Below are positions 51,964 to 60,207 of a DNA stretch of 64,000 nt, piece by piece. The stretch spans positions 1-64,000 of the forward strand of contig CBFHJA010000007.1 of NCBI GenBank assembly GCA_965656085.1, given 5' to 3'. The translations under genes and the position numbers were made by a program. How positions within the stretch are numbered: position 1 is the first letter of the stretch; each line of letters opens with the position of its first letter. The notes below the pieces were generated by a model that was given only the letters and a program-made list of their open reading frames with translations, did not search any database and had not been told where the DNA came from. Origin of the DNA: Aliishimia sp965656085 (lineage in GTDB: Bacteria; Pseudomonadota; Alphaproteobacteria; Rhodobacterales; Rhodobacteraceae).

Positions 51964-53712
51964 ATGGATCATCTGCGCCGCTATCTGCCCATCTTGGACT
52001 GGGGCCGCACCTATGACCGCACCGCGCTGTCCAATGACATGATCGCGGCGGTGATCGTCACGATCATGCTGATCCCCCAATCGCTGGCCTATGCGCTGCT
52101 GGCCGGGTTGCCGCCGGAGGCGGGGATTTATGCCTCTATCGCGCCGATCCTGCTCTATGCGATCTTCGGCACCTCGCGGGCGCTGGCCGTGGGGCCGGTG
52201 GCGGTGGTCTCGCTCTTGACCGCCTCGGCAATCGGGCAGGTGGCCGAACAGGGCACCGCAGGCTACGCGGTTGCGGCGCTGACACTGGCGTTCCTGTCGG
52301 GGGGCTTTTTGCTCCTGATGGGGGTGTTCCGCCTTGGCTTTCTTGCCAATTTCCTGAGCCATCCGGTCATTGCCGGCTTCATCACCGCGTCCGGGATCCT
52401 CATTGCCACGAGCCAGCTCAAGCATATTCTGGGCGTCAGTGCCCACGGCCACACCCTGCCGGAGATGCTGGGCTCGATCTTTGCGCATCTTGAGCAGACG
52501 AACTGGATCACCGTGATCATTGGCGTGCTGGCGACCGGGTTCCTGTTCTGGGTCCGCAAGGGTCTCAAGCCGACGCTCAAGGCCTATGGCGCATCCCCGG
52601 TGCTGGCGGATGTGGCCACCAAGGCTGGGCCGGTGGCCGCTGTGGTCGTCACCACTGTGGCGGTCTGGCTGTTCGGGCTCGACGGGGCTGGTGTGAAGAT
52701 CGTGGGCGAGGTCCCGCAAAGCCTGCCGCCGCTGACCCTGCCGGGCCTGTCGGGCGATCTGGTAGGTGGGCTTCTGGTGCCTGCGATCCTGATCTCGGTG
52801 ATCGGCTTCGTGGAATCGGTCTCGGTGGCGCAGACGCTCGCGGCCAAGAAGCGCCAGCGCATTGATCCGGATCAGGAACTCATCGGCCTAGGCGCTGCCA
52901 ATATCGGGGCGGCCTTTACCGGTGGCTACCCGGTCACAGGCGGGTTTGCGCGCTCCGTGGTGAATTTCGATGCCGGTGCCGAAACCCCCGCCGCCGGTGC
53001 GTATACCGCAGTGGGGCTCGCCATCGCGGCGGTGGCGCTGACGCCTCTGGTCTATTTCCTGCCCAATGCCACACTCGCAGCAACGATCATCGTGGCTGTC
53101 CTCAGTCTCGTGGATCTGACGATCCTGCAGAAGACTTGGGCCTATTCGCGCGCCGATTTCACGGCGGTGGCGGCGACGATCCTGCTCACGCTGGGGATGG
53201 GCGTGGAGGTTGGCGTGGCCTCGGGCGTCGCGATCTCGGTGCTGCTGCATCTTTACAAGACCTCGGCCCCGCATGTGGCGGAAGTCGGGCTTGTGCCGGG
53301 CACTCAGCATTTTCGCAACATCCACCGCCATTTTGTGGAGACAGATCCCGCGCTGGTCACTCTACGGGTCGATGAGAGCCTTTATTTCGTGAATGCACGC
53401 TTTTTGGAGGACATGGTGCAGAACCGCGTCGTCGAGGGCAGCGACATTCGCGACGTTGTCCTGATGTTCTCAGCGGTGAACGAGGTGGATTTCTCTGCGC
53501 TCGAAAGTCTTGAGGCGATCAATCACAGGCTGAAGGATATGGGGGTCGGGCTGCATCTGTCAGAGGTGAAGGGACCCGTGATGGACCGCCTGAAACGCTC
53601 ACATCTCATCGAGGCCCTGAACGGGCGGGTTTTTCTATCACAATATGATGCTTGGACCGCCCTGTCAGGATCTCAGCCCCAGCCGCAGCCGGATCAGCGC
53701 GCGACGCAATAG
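51964..53712 (+). CDS. SulP-family anion permease with STAS domain
   Basis: The 582-residue protein has an N-terminal membrane part (about 25-420, ten or more segments) with SLAYALLAGLPPEAGIYASI near 38-57 and GGYPVTGGFARSVVNFDAGA near 320-339. A cytoplasmic STAS domain (about 450-565) follows. SulP proteins move sulfate, bicarbonate or dicarboxylates. Behind sulfide- and persulfide-oxidising genes, export of the resulting sulfite/sulfate or sulfate exchange is a reasonable inference. The 100-base gap holds only a weak ribosome-binding site. Confidence 0.9.
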   Translation: MDHLRRYLPILDWGRTYDRTALSNDMIAAVIVTIMLIPQSLAYALLAGLPPEAGIYASIAPILLYAIFGTSRALAVGPVAVVSLLTASAIGQVAEQGTAGYAVAALTLAFLSGGFLLLMGVFRLGFLANFLSHPVIAGFITASGILIATSQLKHILGVSAHGHTLPEMLGSIFAHLEQTNWITVIIGVLATGFLFWVRKGLKPTLKAYGASPVLADVATKAGPVAAVVVTTVAVWLFGLDGAGVKIVGEVPQSLPPLTLPGLSGDLVGGLLVPAILISVIGFVESVSVAQTLAAKKRQRIDPDQELIGLGAANIGAAFTGGYPVTGGFARSVVNFDAGAETPAAGAYTAVGLAIAAVALTPLVYFLPNATLAATIIVAVLSLVDLTILQKTWAYSRADFTAVAATILLTLGMGVEVGVASGVAISVLLHLYKTSAPHVAEVGLVPGTQHFRNIHRHFVETDPALVTLRVDESLYFVNARFLEDMVQNRVVEGSDIRDVVLMFSAVNEVDFSALESLEAINHRLKDMGVGLHLSEVKGPVMDRLKRSHLIEALNGRVFLSQYDAWTALSGSQPQPQPDQRATQ

Positions 53713-53729
53713 CGACACCGGCGGCGCGG

Positions 53730-54242
53730 TCAGGACGGGTATGCGGCGAGTGAGCCTTCGAAAAAGCCCAGAGCCGGGCCGGGGCGGAAGCCGAGCGCTT
53801 CGACCTCGCCGATGATCACCTGGTGATCGCCGGCCCGGTGCACATCGCGCAGACTGCAATCGAACCGGGCCAGACAGTCCGCGAGAACCGGCACGCCGCG
53901 TGCGTTTCGGTTATGGGGCATCCGTGCCAGCGCGGCGCCATCGCGGGCGAAGAGATCGCAAAGATCACGCTGGTCCGCAGAGAGCACATGAATGGCGTAG
54001 TGACGCGCAGCCATGAAGGCCTCGTAGCGGTTCGAGTCGCAGCCCAGACACCACAGCACAAGCGGCGGGTCCAGGGAGACCGACGTGAAGCTGTTGGCGG
54101 TGATCGCGACCGGACCCGCGTCGCTTTGGGCGGTCACAACGGTCACGCCTGTCACGAAACGCGCGAACGCATCACGCAGGGCACGCGTGTCGGCCGGGTC
54201 CGGCATTTGCATGTCCGGCATGTCACTGGTTTGCACGTTCAT
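53730..54242 (-). CDS. Flavin reductase-like, FMN-binding split-barrel protein
   Basis: The 170-residue protein has the flavin reductase domain pattern RDAFARFVTGVTVVTA, then GPVAITANSFTSVSLDPPLV and a late GDHQVIIGEVEAL. Such proteins supply reduced FMN/FAD to monooxygenases. The start is probably the ATG at 54242 (MNVQTSD); an upstream frame to 54320 looks like promoter sequence. It converges on the SulP gene with an 18-base gap. The partner monooxygenase is not obvious; the P450 8 kb away does not use this type of reductase. Confidence 0.85.
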   Translation of the reverse strand: MNVQTSDMPDMQMPDPADTRALRDAFARFVTGVTVVTAQSDAGPVAITANSFTSVSLDPPLVLWCLGCDSNRYEAFMAARHYAIHVLSADQRDLCDLFARDGAALARMPHNRNARGVPVLADCLARFDCSLRDVHRAGDHQVIIGEVEALGFRPGPALGFFEGSLAAYPS

Positions 54243-54703
54243 CGCCCCAAGACTCCGCTTTGCGCCCATCGGTTGCACCGCACAACGCGGCCAATCCGCC
54301 GTCGCCGCCCTCCTGCGCATGTAAGCTATTGTGCCGCAGAAGCAACCGGTATCCCGCGCAGCGCTTGACCGGGTCGCGTCAGGTCAAAGCCGCGTGGACT
54401 CTGGCCTGCCGCTCGGTGGTAGCCCGCAAAGGGCAAAGCCGTCTGGCCTCCGGTCGCGAGGGCGTGCGCCGCGGCTTGAAACGGGGTGTCGTGTGACAGC
54501 GTGGGCTCCCGGGATAGATCAGCGGTTCAATCCATCCTAGCCGCGCGCAGTCAGCCATCGGTTTGGTAGGCTGCTTTGCTTCAAAGTGGGACTATCGCCC
54601 TCAAGGTGCGGTGAAAAAACCCCGCCCGCTTTAAGGAAGTCTTGAGACTTAGAGCCGATTGTTTGGGCTGAATGACCTGAGCCCACGAGGAAAGCCGACC
54701 CGC
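54243..54703. other. 461-bp divergent intergenic region
   Basis: The region lies between the flavin reductase gene and cheB. A dyad TTGACC-N11-GGTCAA occurs at 54365-54387, about 120 bases upstream of the flavin reductase start. A GCCGATTG (54654-54661) before cheB recalls a sigma-28 -10 element, but no good -35 is present. The frames here have biased, arginine-rich translations and no ribosome-binding sites, so I see no gene. Confidence 0.5.
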
Positions 54704-55786
54704 ATGAATGATGCGACAGCACCGATCCGGGTCGCCGTGGTGGACGATTCGCGCAGTATCCGGTCGTGGTTGCGGCATCTGTTGCAGGCGGATCCGCGTC
54801 TTTCAGTCGTTGGAGAGGCCGGGAGCGGTGCCGAAGCCCGCGCCTTGCTGCGACACGAGGCGGTCGACGTTATGACGCTCGATGTCGACATGCCCGGCAT
54901 GTCCGGGATCGAGTTTCTGCGCCGTTTGATGATCCACCGTCCGATGCCTGTCGTCATGCTCTCGGCCTATACCGAGCGCGGCAGCGAAGCGGCGGTGCAG
55001 GCTCTGTCACTTGGCGCGGTAGATTGCATCGAGAAGCCGCGCCTCGCGCTCACACCGACAATCGGCGAAGATATCTGCCAGCGCGTCTTCGAGGCCGCAC
55101 AGGTCCAGGTTCAGGCGCAAGGCCGGTTTGCCCTGCCAAACAACGCGGTGTCGCGGCATTTTCCTACACCGCAGCGCGCCTGGAGCGGGGATATCATCTT
55201 GCTCGGCGCCTCTACCGGCGGTGTGGCGGCTCTTGAGTCCCTGCTGGGTGAAATCGACGGGCTCGACGCGCCGGTGGTGATCGCACAGCACATGCCGGAA
55301 GCCTTTTTGCACAGTTTCGGGCGGCGTTTGTCGGAGTACTATGCCCGCAGGTTTCAGCTGGCGCGTGACGGGTTGGTTCTAGAGCCCGGGCAGGGCGTTC
55401 TGGCTCTGGGCAAGGAGCGGTCCACATGCCTCGAACGGCAGCGCGATGGCAGTATCCGTTGCGTGTTTCGCGCGCCCTCGGCGCAGGCCGTGTATCGTCC
55501 CAATATCGACGATCTATTCCACTCAGGCGCCTGTACGGACCTCAGCGGAGCGGCCGCGCTGCTAACCGGGATGGGGCGGGACGGCGCTGCGGGTTTGCTT
55601 GCGCTTCGGCAGGCGGGATTTGTCACCTATGCTCAGAATGCAAGCAGTTCCGTGGTGTATGGAATGCCCCGCGCCGCTGTCGAAAACGGCGCGGCGCAGT
55701 TTCAGGGCGACCCTGCGGCGATTGGTCGGCAGATCGCGGCCCTTGGCCTGGCAAAAACAACGAGAGAGCAGGAGAAGTCCGTATGA
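54704..55786 (+). CDS. cheB: Chemotaxis methylesterase/glutamine deamidase CheB
   Basis: The 360-residue protein has a receiver domain (about 8-125; acid pocket D14/D15, phosphorylated D60 in TLDVDMPGMSG, K111) and a methylesterase domain (about 162-350) with the triad S170 (GASTGG), H196 (AQHMPEAF) and D293 (GMGRDGA). It removes methyl groups from chemoreceptors when phosphorylated by CheA. GAGGAAA precedes the ATG at 54704; a TTG further up is unlikely. Its stop overlaps the cheD start (ATGA). No cheA, cheW, cheR or receptor gene is in this window. Confidence 0.93.
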   Translation: MNDATAPIRVAVVDDSRSIRSWLRHLLQADPRLSVVGEAGSGAEARALLRHEAVDVMTLDVDMPGMSGIEFLRRLMIHRPMPVVMLSAYTERGSEAAVQALSLGAVDCIEKPRLALTPTIGEDICQRVFEAAQVQVQAQGRFALPNNAVSRHFPTPQRAWSGDIILLGASTGGVAALESLLGEIDGLDAPVVIAQHMPEAFLHSFGRRLSEYYARRFQLARDGLVLEPGQGVLALGKERSTCLERQRDGSIRCVFRAPSAQAVYRPNIDDLFHSGACTDLSGAAALLTGMGRDGAAGLLALRQAGFVTYAQNASSSVVYGMPRAAVENGAAQFQGDPAAIGRQIAALGLAKTTREQEKSV

Positions 55787-56334
55787 TGTACGATCGGCAA
55801 GTCATCGGGGCGCCAGACGACAAGATTCTGATCACGCAGGGAGAATATGCTGTCGCCGACCGGCCGAATTTGGTGATCCGGACCTTGCTGGGCAGTTGCG
55901 TGGCCTGTTGTTTGTGGGATGAAGAGGCCGGAGTTGGCGGGATGAACCACTTGCTGCTTGCCGGCGAGTTGGGTGGAGACAGCGCGGGGTATGACCTCGC
56001 CGGGGTGGCGGAGATGGAATATCTGATCAACGCGATCATCAAGCTCGGCGGACGCCGCGACCACCTGCAGGCCAAGGTCTTCGGCGGCTCGAAGATGTTC
56101 GAGGGTCTGGGCCGGATCGGTGAGAAGAACGCGCGTTTCGCCTTCGACTACCTCGCGCAGGAGGGCATTCCCTGCATCAACGCGTCGGTCGGTGGGACCG
56201 ACGCGCGCGCGCTCCGCTTCTGGCCTACGACAGGGCGCGTCACGATGCGTCTTGTGGCCGAGCAGGAGGCCATCACCACGCCAGCTGCGCCGGAACGCTC
56301 AGTGCCGGCGGGCAATGACCTCGAACTGTTCTGA
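55783..56334 (+). CDS. cheD: Chemoreceptor glutamine deamidase CheD
   Basis: The 183-residue protein has the CheD catalytic pair C39 (LLGSCVACCLWD) and H56 (GGMNHLLL), and the later VFGGSKMF and NARFAFDYL segments. It deamidates specific glutamines of chemoreceptors and can bind CheC/CheY. Its ATG overlaps the cheB stop by four bases, so the two adaptation enzymes are co-translated. The C-terminal 20 residues are low-complexity and may be disordered. Confidence 0.93.
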   Translation: MMYDRQVIGAPDDKILITQGEYAVADRPNLVIRTLLGSCVACCLWDEEAGVGGMNHLLLAGELGGDSAGYDLAGVAEMEYLINAIIKLGGRRDHLQAKVFGGSKMFEGLGRIGEKNARFAFDYLAQEGIPCINASVGGTDARALRFWPTTGRVTMRLVAEQEAITTPAAPERSVPAGNDLELF

Positions 56335-56345
56335 TCGCAAGCGCA

Positions 56346-56366
56346 GCGGGCCTGTCAGTTGCCCGC
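56346..56366. terminator. Short inverted repeat between convergent cheD and panE-like genes
   Basis: GCGGGC (56346-56351) pairs with GCCCGC (56361-56366) around a nine-base loop in the 46-base gap between convergent genes. It lacks a T-run, so it is only a possible bidirectional terminator. Confidence 0.3.
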
Positions 56367-56380
56367 ACCGGGTCACTGCG

Positions 56381-57361
56381 TCACTCATAAAGCCCTGCGG
56401 TCTTGCCGCGCAACTGGATCAGGGCGAGCACAGTGTCGATGGTCGGGGTCGGCGTGCCCGTGACCCGGCCGAGTTCCTGCACCGAGCCCACCAGAGCGTC
56501 GATCTCCATCGGTCTGCCGGCATCGAGATCCTGCAGCATCGAGGTGCGATGCGCGCCCACCGCCGCCCCACCATCGATCCGGCGCTCGACATCTATGGGG
56601 AATTTCACACCGAGCGTTTCGGCGATCTGTTGCGCCTCGACCATCATTCCGCGCGCCACTGCGCGCGTGCCGGGATCGGTGCACAGGACGTCCAGCGTCG
56701 CATGGGTCAGCGCCGAGATTGGGTTGAACGACAAATTCCCCCACAGCTTGACCCAGATCTCATCGCGCAGGCGCGGCCGGACCGGTGCCTTGAGGCCCGC
56801 CGCCGAGAGGGCCTTCGACAAGGCCATGGCGCGGTCTGATTTCGATCCATCGGGTTCGCCGAGCGAAAAGCGGTTGCCCTCGATATGCTTGATCGTGCCG
56901 GGCTCGGACACCTCCGCCGCCGGGTAGACCACGCAGCCGAGCACACGGTCCGGGCCAAAGCCGTCCCATTGCGCATTCCCGGGATCGACCGTGTCCAGCC
57001 GCGTGCCTTCGAGCTCGCCCCCGATCTTGTGGAAATACCACCACGGCACGCCGTTCACGCCGCTGACGATTGTTGTGCGATCGCCAATGAGCGGCTGCAT
57101 CTTCGGCACGACGGGCGGCACCGAATGCGCCTTGAGCGTTACGATGACGTAGTCTTGCGGGCCGAGATCGTTCGGATCGTCGGAGGCGTTGACCGGCACC
57201 GTGACCGGGTCCGCGCCATCCTCGATGAGGGTCAGGCCCTTCTCCTTCATGGCTGCCAGATGCGGGCCGCGGGCCACGAGGCTCACATCCGCCCCCGCCT
57301 GCGCCAGCTTCACACCCATATACCCGCCGATGGCGCCGGCGCCGAAAATGCAGATTTTCAT
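56381..57361 (-). CDS. 2-dehydropantoate 2-reductase family protein (PanE-like)
   Basis: The 326-residue protein has the NADP-binding motif GAGAIGG (7-13), the VTLKAHS segment with K77, and an ApbA C-terminal domain with KLWGNLSFNPISAL, where the catalytic lysine and substrate asparagine are expected. Its length fits the family. PanE makes pantoate for coenzyme A, but many alphaproteobacteria carry several paralogues of unknown substrate. It starts twelve bases after the stop of the AMP-dependent synthetase gene, so it may act on a 2-keto acid in that pathway rather than in CoA synthesis. Confidence 0.82.
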   Translation of the reverse strand: MKICIFGAGAIGGYMGVKLAQAGADVSLVARGPHLAAMKEKGLTLIEDGADPVTVPVNASDDPNDLGPQDYVIVTLKAHSVPPVVPKMQPLIGDRTTIVSGVNGVPWWYFHKIGGELEGTRLDTVDPGNAQWDGFGPDRVLGCVVYPAAEVSEPGTIKHIEGNRFSLGEPDGSKSDRAMALSKALSAAGLKAPVRPRLRDEIWVKLWGNLSFNPISALTHATLDVLCTDPGTRAVARGMMVEAQQIAETLGVKFPIDVERRIDGGAAVGAHRTSMLQDLDAGRPMEIDALVGSVQELGRVTGTPTPTIDTVLALIQLRGKTAGLYE

Positions 57362-57373
57362 GTCTCAGGTCCT

Positions 57374-58897
57374 TCAGGCAGATTCGACGAGGCCGAGTTT
57401 CTCAGCCATGCCTATACGTTGCATCTTGCCGGTCGCGCCCTTCGGGATCTCGTCGAGGATCACCACCTTGCGCGGGGCCTTGAAGTCGGCCATGCGTTCA
57501 AGTGCGAAATCGCGGATGTCGCGTTCGGTCGCCTCGGAGCCGTCCTTGAGCACCACCGCCGCTGCGACCTCTTCGCCGAGCTTGGGGTGGGGCAGGGCGA
57601 AGGTCACCACCTGCGCGATCTCGGGGTGGTCGAGCAGCACGCCATCCACCTCCAGCGGGCTCACCTTCTCGCCGCCGCGGTTGATGATTTCCTTCAGACG
57701 GCCCGTCAGATGCAGGAAGCCATCCGCGTCGAACGCGCCCTGATCGCCTGTGCGGAACCAGCGTGCCCCGTCCGCGTCAAAGAAGTTCTTGGCGTTGGCC
57801 TCGGGGTTGCTCTCATAGCCCGGTGTCACGTTCGGACCGGAAATGCAGACCTCGCCGGTCCCGTCGATCAGGTGGTCCTCGGTTTCATGCGCGATGCGGA
57901 CCTCGGGACCGGCTGCAACCCCGACCGAGCCGGGTTTTTGCAGATCAAGACGGTTGCAGCACATCTGGTGCGCCGCCTCGGTCATTCCATAGGCCTCAAT
58001 CACCGGCGCTCCGAACGTCTCGCGCAACTGTTCCATCACCTGTGCGGGCAGCGAAGCCGAGGACGAGCGCAGGAAGCGCAGGGGATGGCGTTCGATGATT
58101 TCGCGGTTGCGGCCCGCGCGGGTCAGGATCGCCTGATGCATGGTCGGCACGGCTGTGTACCACGTGGGCGCGGCCTCATCCATCATCGCAAAGAAATTCA
58201 ACGCGTTAAAGCCCGGTGTGCAGAAGATCGACCCGCCTGCGGCCAGCGAGGCGGAGACCGCGGCGAGCAGCCCGTGGATGTGAAAGAGCGGCATCACATT
58301 CATGCAGCGATCCGCTGAGGTGAGCGCCAGCGAGTCGGCAATGTTCTGCGCCGAAGCAGCGACGTTGGATTGCAGCAAAGGCACGATCTTGGGCCGCGAC
58401 GTGGTGCCGGACGTGTGCAAGATCAGCGCCAGGTCATCGGCAGTTGGCGCGGCGCTCTCGGCGGTGCCGGACATCTCGGAGGCCAGCGTGAAATGCCCCG
58501 CTGCGGCGCCTTCGGGCACCGACAGGCGGATAACGCCCATGCCGAGCTTGGTCGCCGCCGCCAGCGCCGGTCCGTCATACCCTTCCTCCACGAGCAGCGC
58601 CTTGGCCTGCAAATCGTCGAGATAGAACGTGTATTCGTCTTCTCGGTAGGCTGGATTGAGCGGCGCGGTGGTCGCCGCCTGCGCGACGGTGACGAAGGCG
58701 GTCGCCATTTCCGACCCGTTGGGAAGCACAATCGCCACCCGGTCCGCGCGTGAGATGCCCATCGCGTGCAGGGCCCCTCCCACATCCGAGGTCAGTTCCC
58801 GCAGATCCCCATAAGTCAGCCACGGGCGGCCCTGTGCGCCAATCGCAGGTGACGTGGCATCGTGCCGGGCCAGAAGCGCGGTGAGTGTCGTTTCCAT
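57374..58897 (-). CDS. AMP-dependent acyl-CoA synthetase, oxalate-CoA ligase (Pcs60/AAE3)-like
   Basis: The 507-residue adenylating ligase has LHTSGTTSRPKIVPL near 170-184, MPLFHIHGLLAA, EAYGMTEAAHQM, FRTGDQGAFDADGFLHLTGR near 395-414, and a C-terminal lysine in GATGKMQR. PLNPAYREDEYTFYLDDL and the TEAAHQM segment are close to the Pcs60/AAE3 group that makes oxalyl-CoA. The start at 58897 (METTLTALL) has GAGGGA seven bases upstream. Oxalate as substrate is a family-based guess; no oxalyl-CoA decarboxylase is in the window. Confidence 0.85.
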   Translation of the reverse strand: METTLTALLARHDATSPAIGAQGRPWLTYGDLRELTSDVGGALHAMGISRADRVAIVLPNGSEMATAFVTVAQAATTAPLNPAYREDEYTFYLDDLQAKALLVEEGYDGPALAAATKLGMGVIRLSVPEGAAAGHFTLASEMSGTAESAAPTADDLALILHTSGTTSRPKIVPLLQSNVAASAQNIADSLALTSADRCMNVMPLFHIHGLLAAVSASLAAGGSIFCTPGFNALNFFAMMDEAAPTWYTAVPTMHQAILTRAGRNREIIERHPLRFLRSSSASLPAQVMEQLRETFGAPVIEAYGMTEAAHQMCCNRLDLQKPGSVGVAAGPEVRIAHETEDHLIDGTGEVCISGPNVTPGYESNPEANAKNFFDADGARWFRTGDQGAFDADGFLHLTGRLKEIINRGGEKVSPLEVDGVLLDHPEIAQVVTFALPHPKLGEEVAAAVVLKDGSEATERDIRDFALERMADFKAPRKVVILDEIPKGATGKMQRIGMAEKLGLVESA

Positions 58898-58947
58898 GGT
58901 CGTATCCCTCGGATTTGTTATTCTGCCGCGCTCAAGCTGCGCCGCGA

Positions 58948-59127
58948 TCAGCGTTTCACGTGTTTTAGAAGAGCCAGCGCAAAGAGCAAGACGCTGATCG
59001 CAATGAAGCTTGCGGACAGGAGCCGTTCGACAAGGGCCATCCTGTTGCCCTGTTCTGCAGTCGGGGTTTGGCGGACGCTCCTCTCCATCCACAGGCCAAG
59101 TACCAGCGTCAGCAATATGAGTGCCAT
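58948..59127 (-). CDS. Small membrane protein, 59 residues
   Basis: On the minus strand, the ATG at 59127 opens a frame of 59 codons ending in TGA at 58948. It has a hydrophobic N-terminus (MALILLTLVLGLWM), a polar loop (about 15-38), and a second hydrophobic helix (about 38-54: SASFIAISVLLFALALL) ending in KHVKR. The charge layout fits a two-helix inner-membrane protein. The ribosome-binding site is weak (AAGG about eleven bases upstream). It lies 50 bases before the oxalate-CoA-ligase-like gene on the same strand. I do not recognise a family. It is supported by composition and position only. Confidence 0.5.
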   Translation of the reverse strand: MALILLTLVLGLWMERSVRQTPTAEQGNRMALVERLLSASFIAISVLLFALALLKHVKR

Positions 59128-59151
59128 CGGTCAGTCGGCCTTGCGCAGTCG

Positions 59152-59309
59152 TTAGGCGTGCTTGGCGCGTTCTTCGAGCACTTGTGCCTGAACCTATTCA
59201 CCCGTCAGAAGACGACCAACAGGGTCTTCTTCGTAGTACAGGTCGCCCCTTTTCAAGCTTGCTCAGCTTTTTCGACCGGTCGGAGCAGTCTGCGACTGAA
59301 GCCGGCCAT
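59152..59309 (-). pseudogene. Decayed small gene with frameshift and internal stop
   Basis: From an ATG at 59309 the minus strand reads MAGFSRRLLRPVEKAEQA, then a stop. After a frame change near 59255-59265 it reads RGDLYYEEDPVGRLLTGE, a TAG at 59194-59196, and then VQAQVLEERAKHA before a TAA at 59152. Joined, these make a coherent acidic and amphipathic protein of about 50 residues. This looks like a small gene disabled by one frameshift and one nonsense change, or containing sequencing errors. It lies between the DUF882 gene and the small membrane protein gene, all leftward. Confidence 0.4.
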
Positions 59310-59320
59310 GAAGGCTCAGG

Positions 59321-59887
59321 TCATCCGCCCCAACTTCTAACGGGACCACAATCCATGTGAACGAAATTGGAGCGGGAGTATTTTCCGACACCGCCCGCAC
59401 GACAGGCTGCGGCGGCCCGGGCCATTTGACTGACCGAACGCGATTGCAGGCGCAAATCCGCCGCCTGACCCTTCATATGAAGCGAGTTCTTCGCAACGCC
59501 CGAGGAGCGCGCGCGGAGCATGGCGTTGGTCTTGGGGCTGCGATAGCCGGACAGCAGCATGTAGGGGTCACTGGCATCCAGAAGGTTATGCGCAGCGGCC
59601 ATGATGTCGACCGTGCGCAGATCAATCGCCTTGACGTCGTTGGTGCGCCAGTCGCGCATGAAGTGGTAGACTTCGCGTACCGCATCTTTGATGTAATCGC
59701 CATCAACCCAGTATATCATGTCGATCCGCTCCCCGGTCCGACCTGAGTACATGCGTATGCGGCGTATATCACCACTGCCGCGTAGGAAGCCGGCTGCGTT
59801 TGGATAGGTGGGGGCCGCAGCAACGGCTGTTGCTGCAAATGCGCCAAGAAGGGCGCGGCGAGTGATGCTCGAGCCATCAAAAGTCAT
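59321..59887 (-). CDS. DUF882/M15-type peptidase (MepK/YcbK-like), Tat-exported
   Basis: The 188-residue protein has a twin-arginine leader (SITRRALLG, R10/R11) and a hydrophobic stretch to about residue 26. The M15_3 fold follows, with SGYRSPKTN (113-121) and zinc ligands H137 (SLHMKGQAADL), D144 and H177 (FVHMD). MepK-type enzymes cut peptidoglycan cross-links, chiefly the 3-3 links made by L,D-transpeptidases. It is divergent from an L,D-transpeptidase gene, which makes such links. Confidence 0.87.
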   Translation of the reverse strand: MTFDGSSITRRALLGAFAATAVAAAPTYPNAAGFLRGSGDIRRIRMYSGRTGERIDMIYWVDGDYIKDAVREVYHFMRDWRTNDVKAIDLRTVDIMAAAHNLLDASDPYMLLSGYRSPKTNAMLRARSSGVAKNSLHMKGQAADLRLQSRSVSQMARAAAACRAGGVGKYSRSNFVHMDCGPVRSWGG

Positions 59888-60207
59888 AGGTTGCGTCGTC
59901 CCGTACGCTGTTCCTGCCGTGCGATGATGTTACACCGCGATCTATGTCTCATCCCCAGATGTTGCATTAGTAAAACACAAAACGCGCCGTGAACCAAGAC
60001 CCGATATTTCTACCATTGTTTCCAGTTGGGAACAGGCACTTTTTTGCATCAAGCGAGGTCTGCTTGGGGATTGTTTACCGAATCCGAAGCATTGTTGCCG
60101 CAGATCACGGGGAAATGACAGCACGGATGTTTGTGACCACGCGTGATCCGTGGCACGTTTAGGATCCAAGAAAGCGGCGCACGGAGCGCGCGCAAGGGAG
60201 TTTGGTC
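59888..60207. other. 320-bp divergent promoter region of two cell-wall genes
   Basis: The region is somewhat more AT-rich than its surroundings and must hold the promoters of the DUF882 peptidase (leftward) and L,D-transpeptidase (rightward) genes. I could not identify a convincing operator, RNA or short gene in it. Confidence 0.5.

Noticed and set aside
54500..54540. GGTTCAATCC, resembling a tRNA T-arm
   Set aside because: No matching acceptor, D-arm or anticodon arm can be drawn in the 70 bases on either side.
54632..54661. GCCGATTG before cheB as a sigma-28 promoter
   Set aside because: The only TAAG upstream is at the wrong spacing (18 rather than about 15 bases) and the -10 deviates in its last two bases.
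59068..59360. Two plus-strand frames of 79 and 90 codons between the acyl-CoA synthetase and DUF882 genes
   Set aside because: They overlap better minus-strand reading (small membrane protein and decayed gene), have no ribosome-binding site, and lack protein-like composition.
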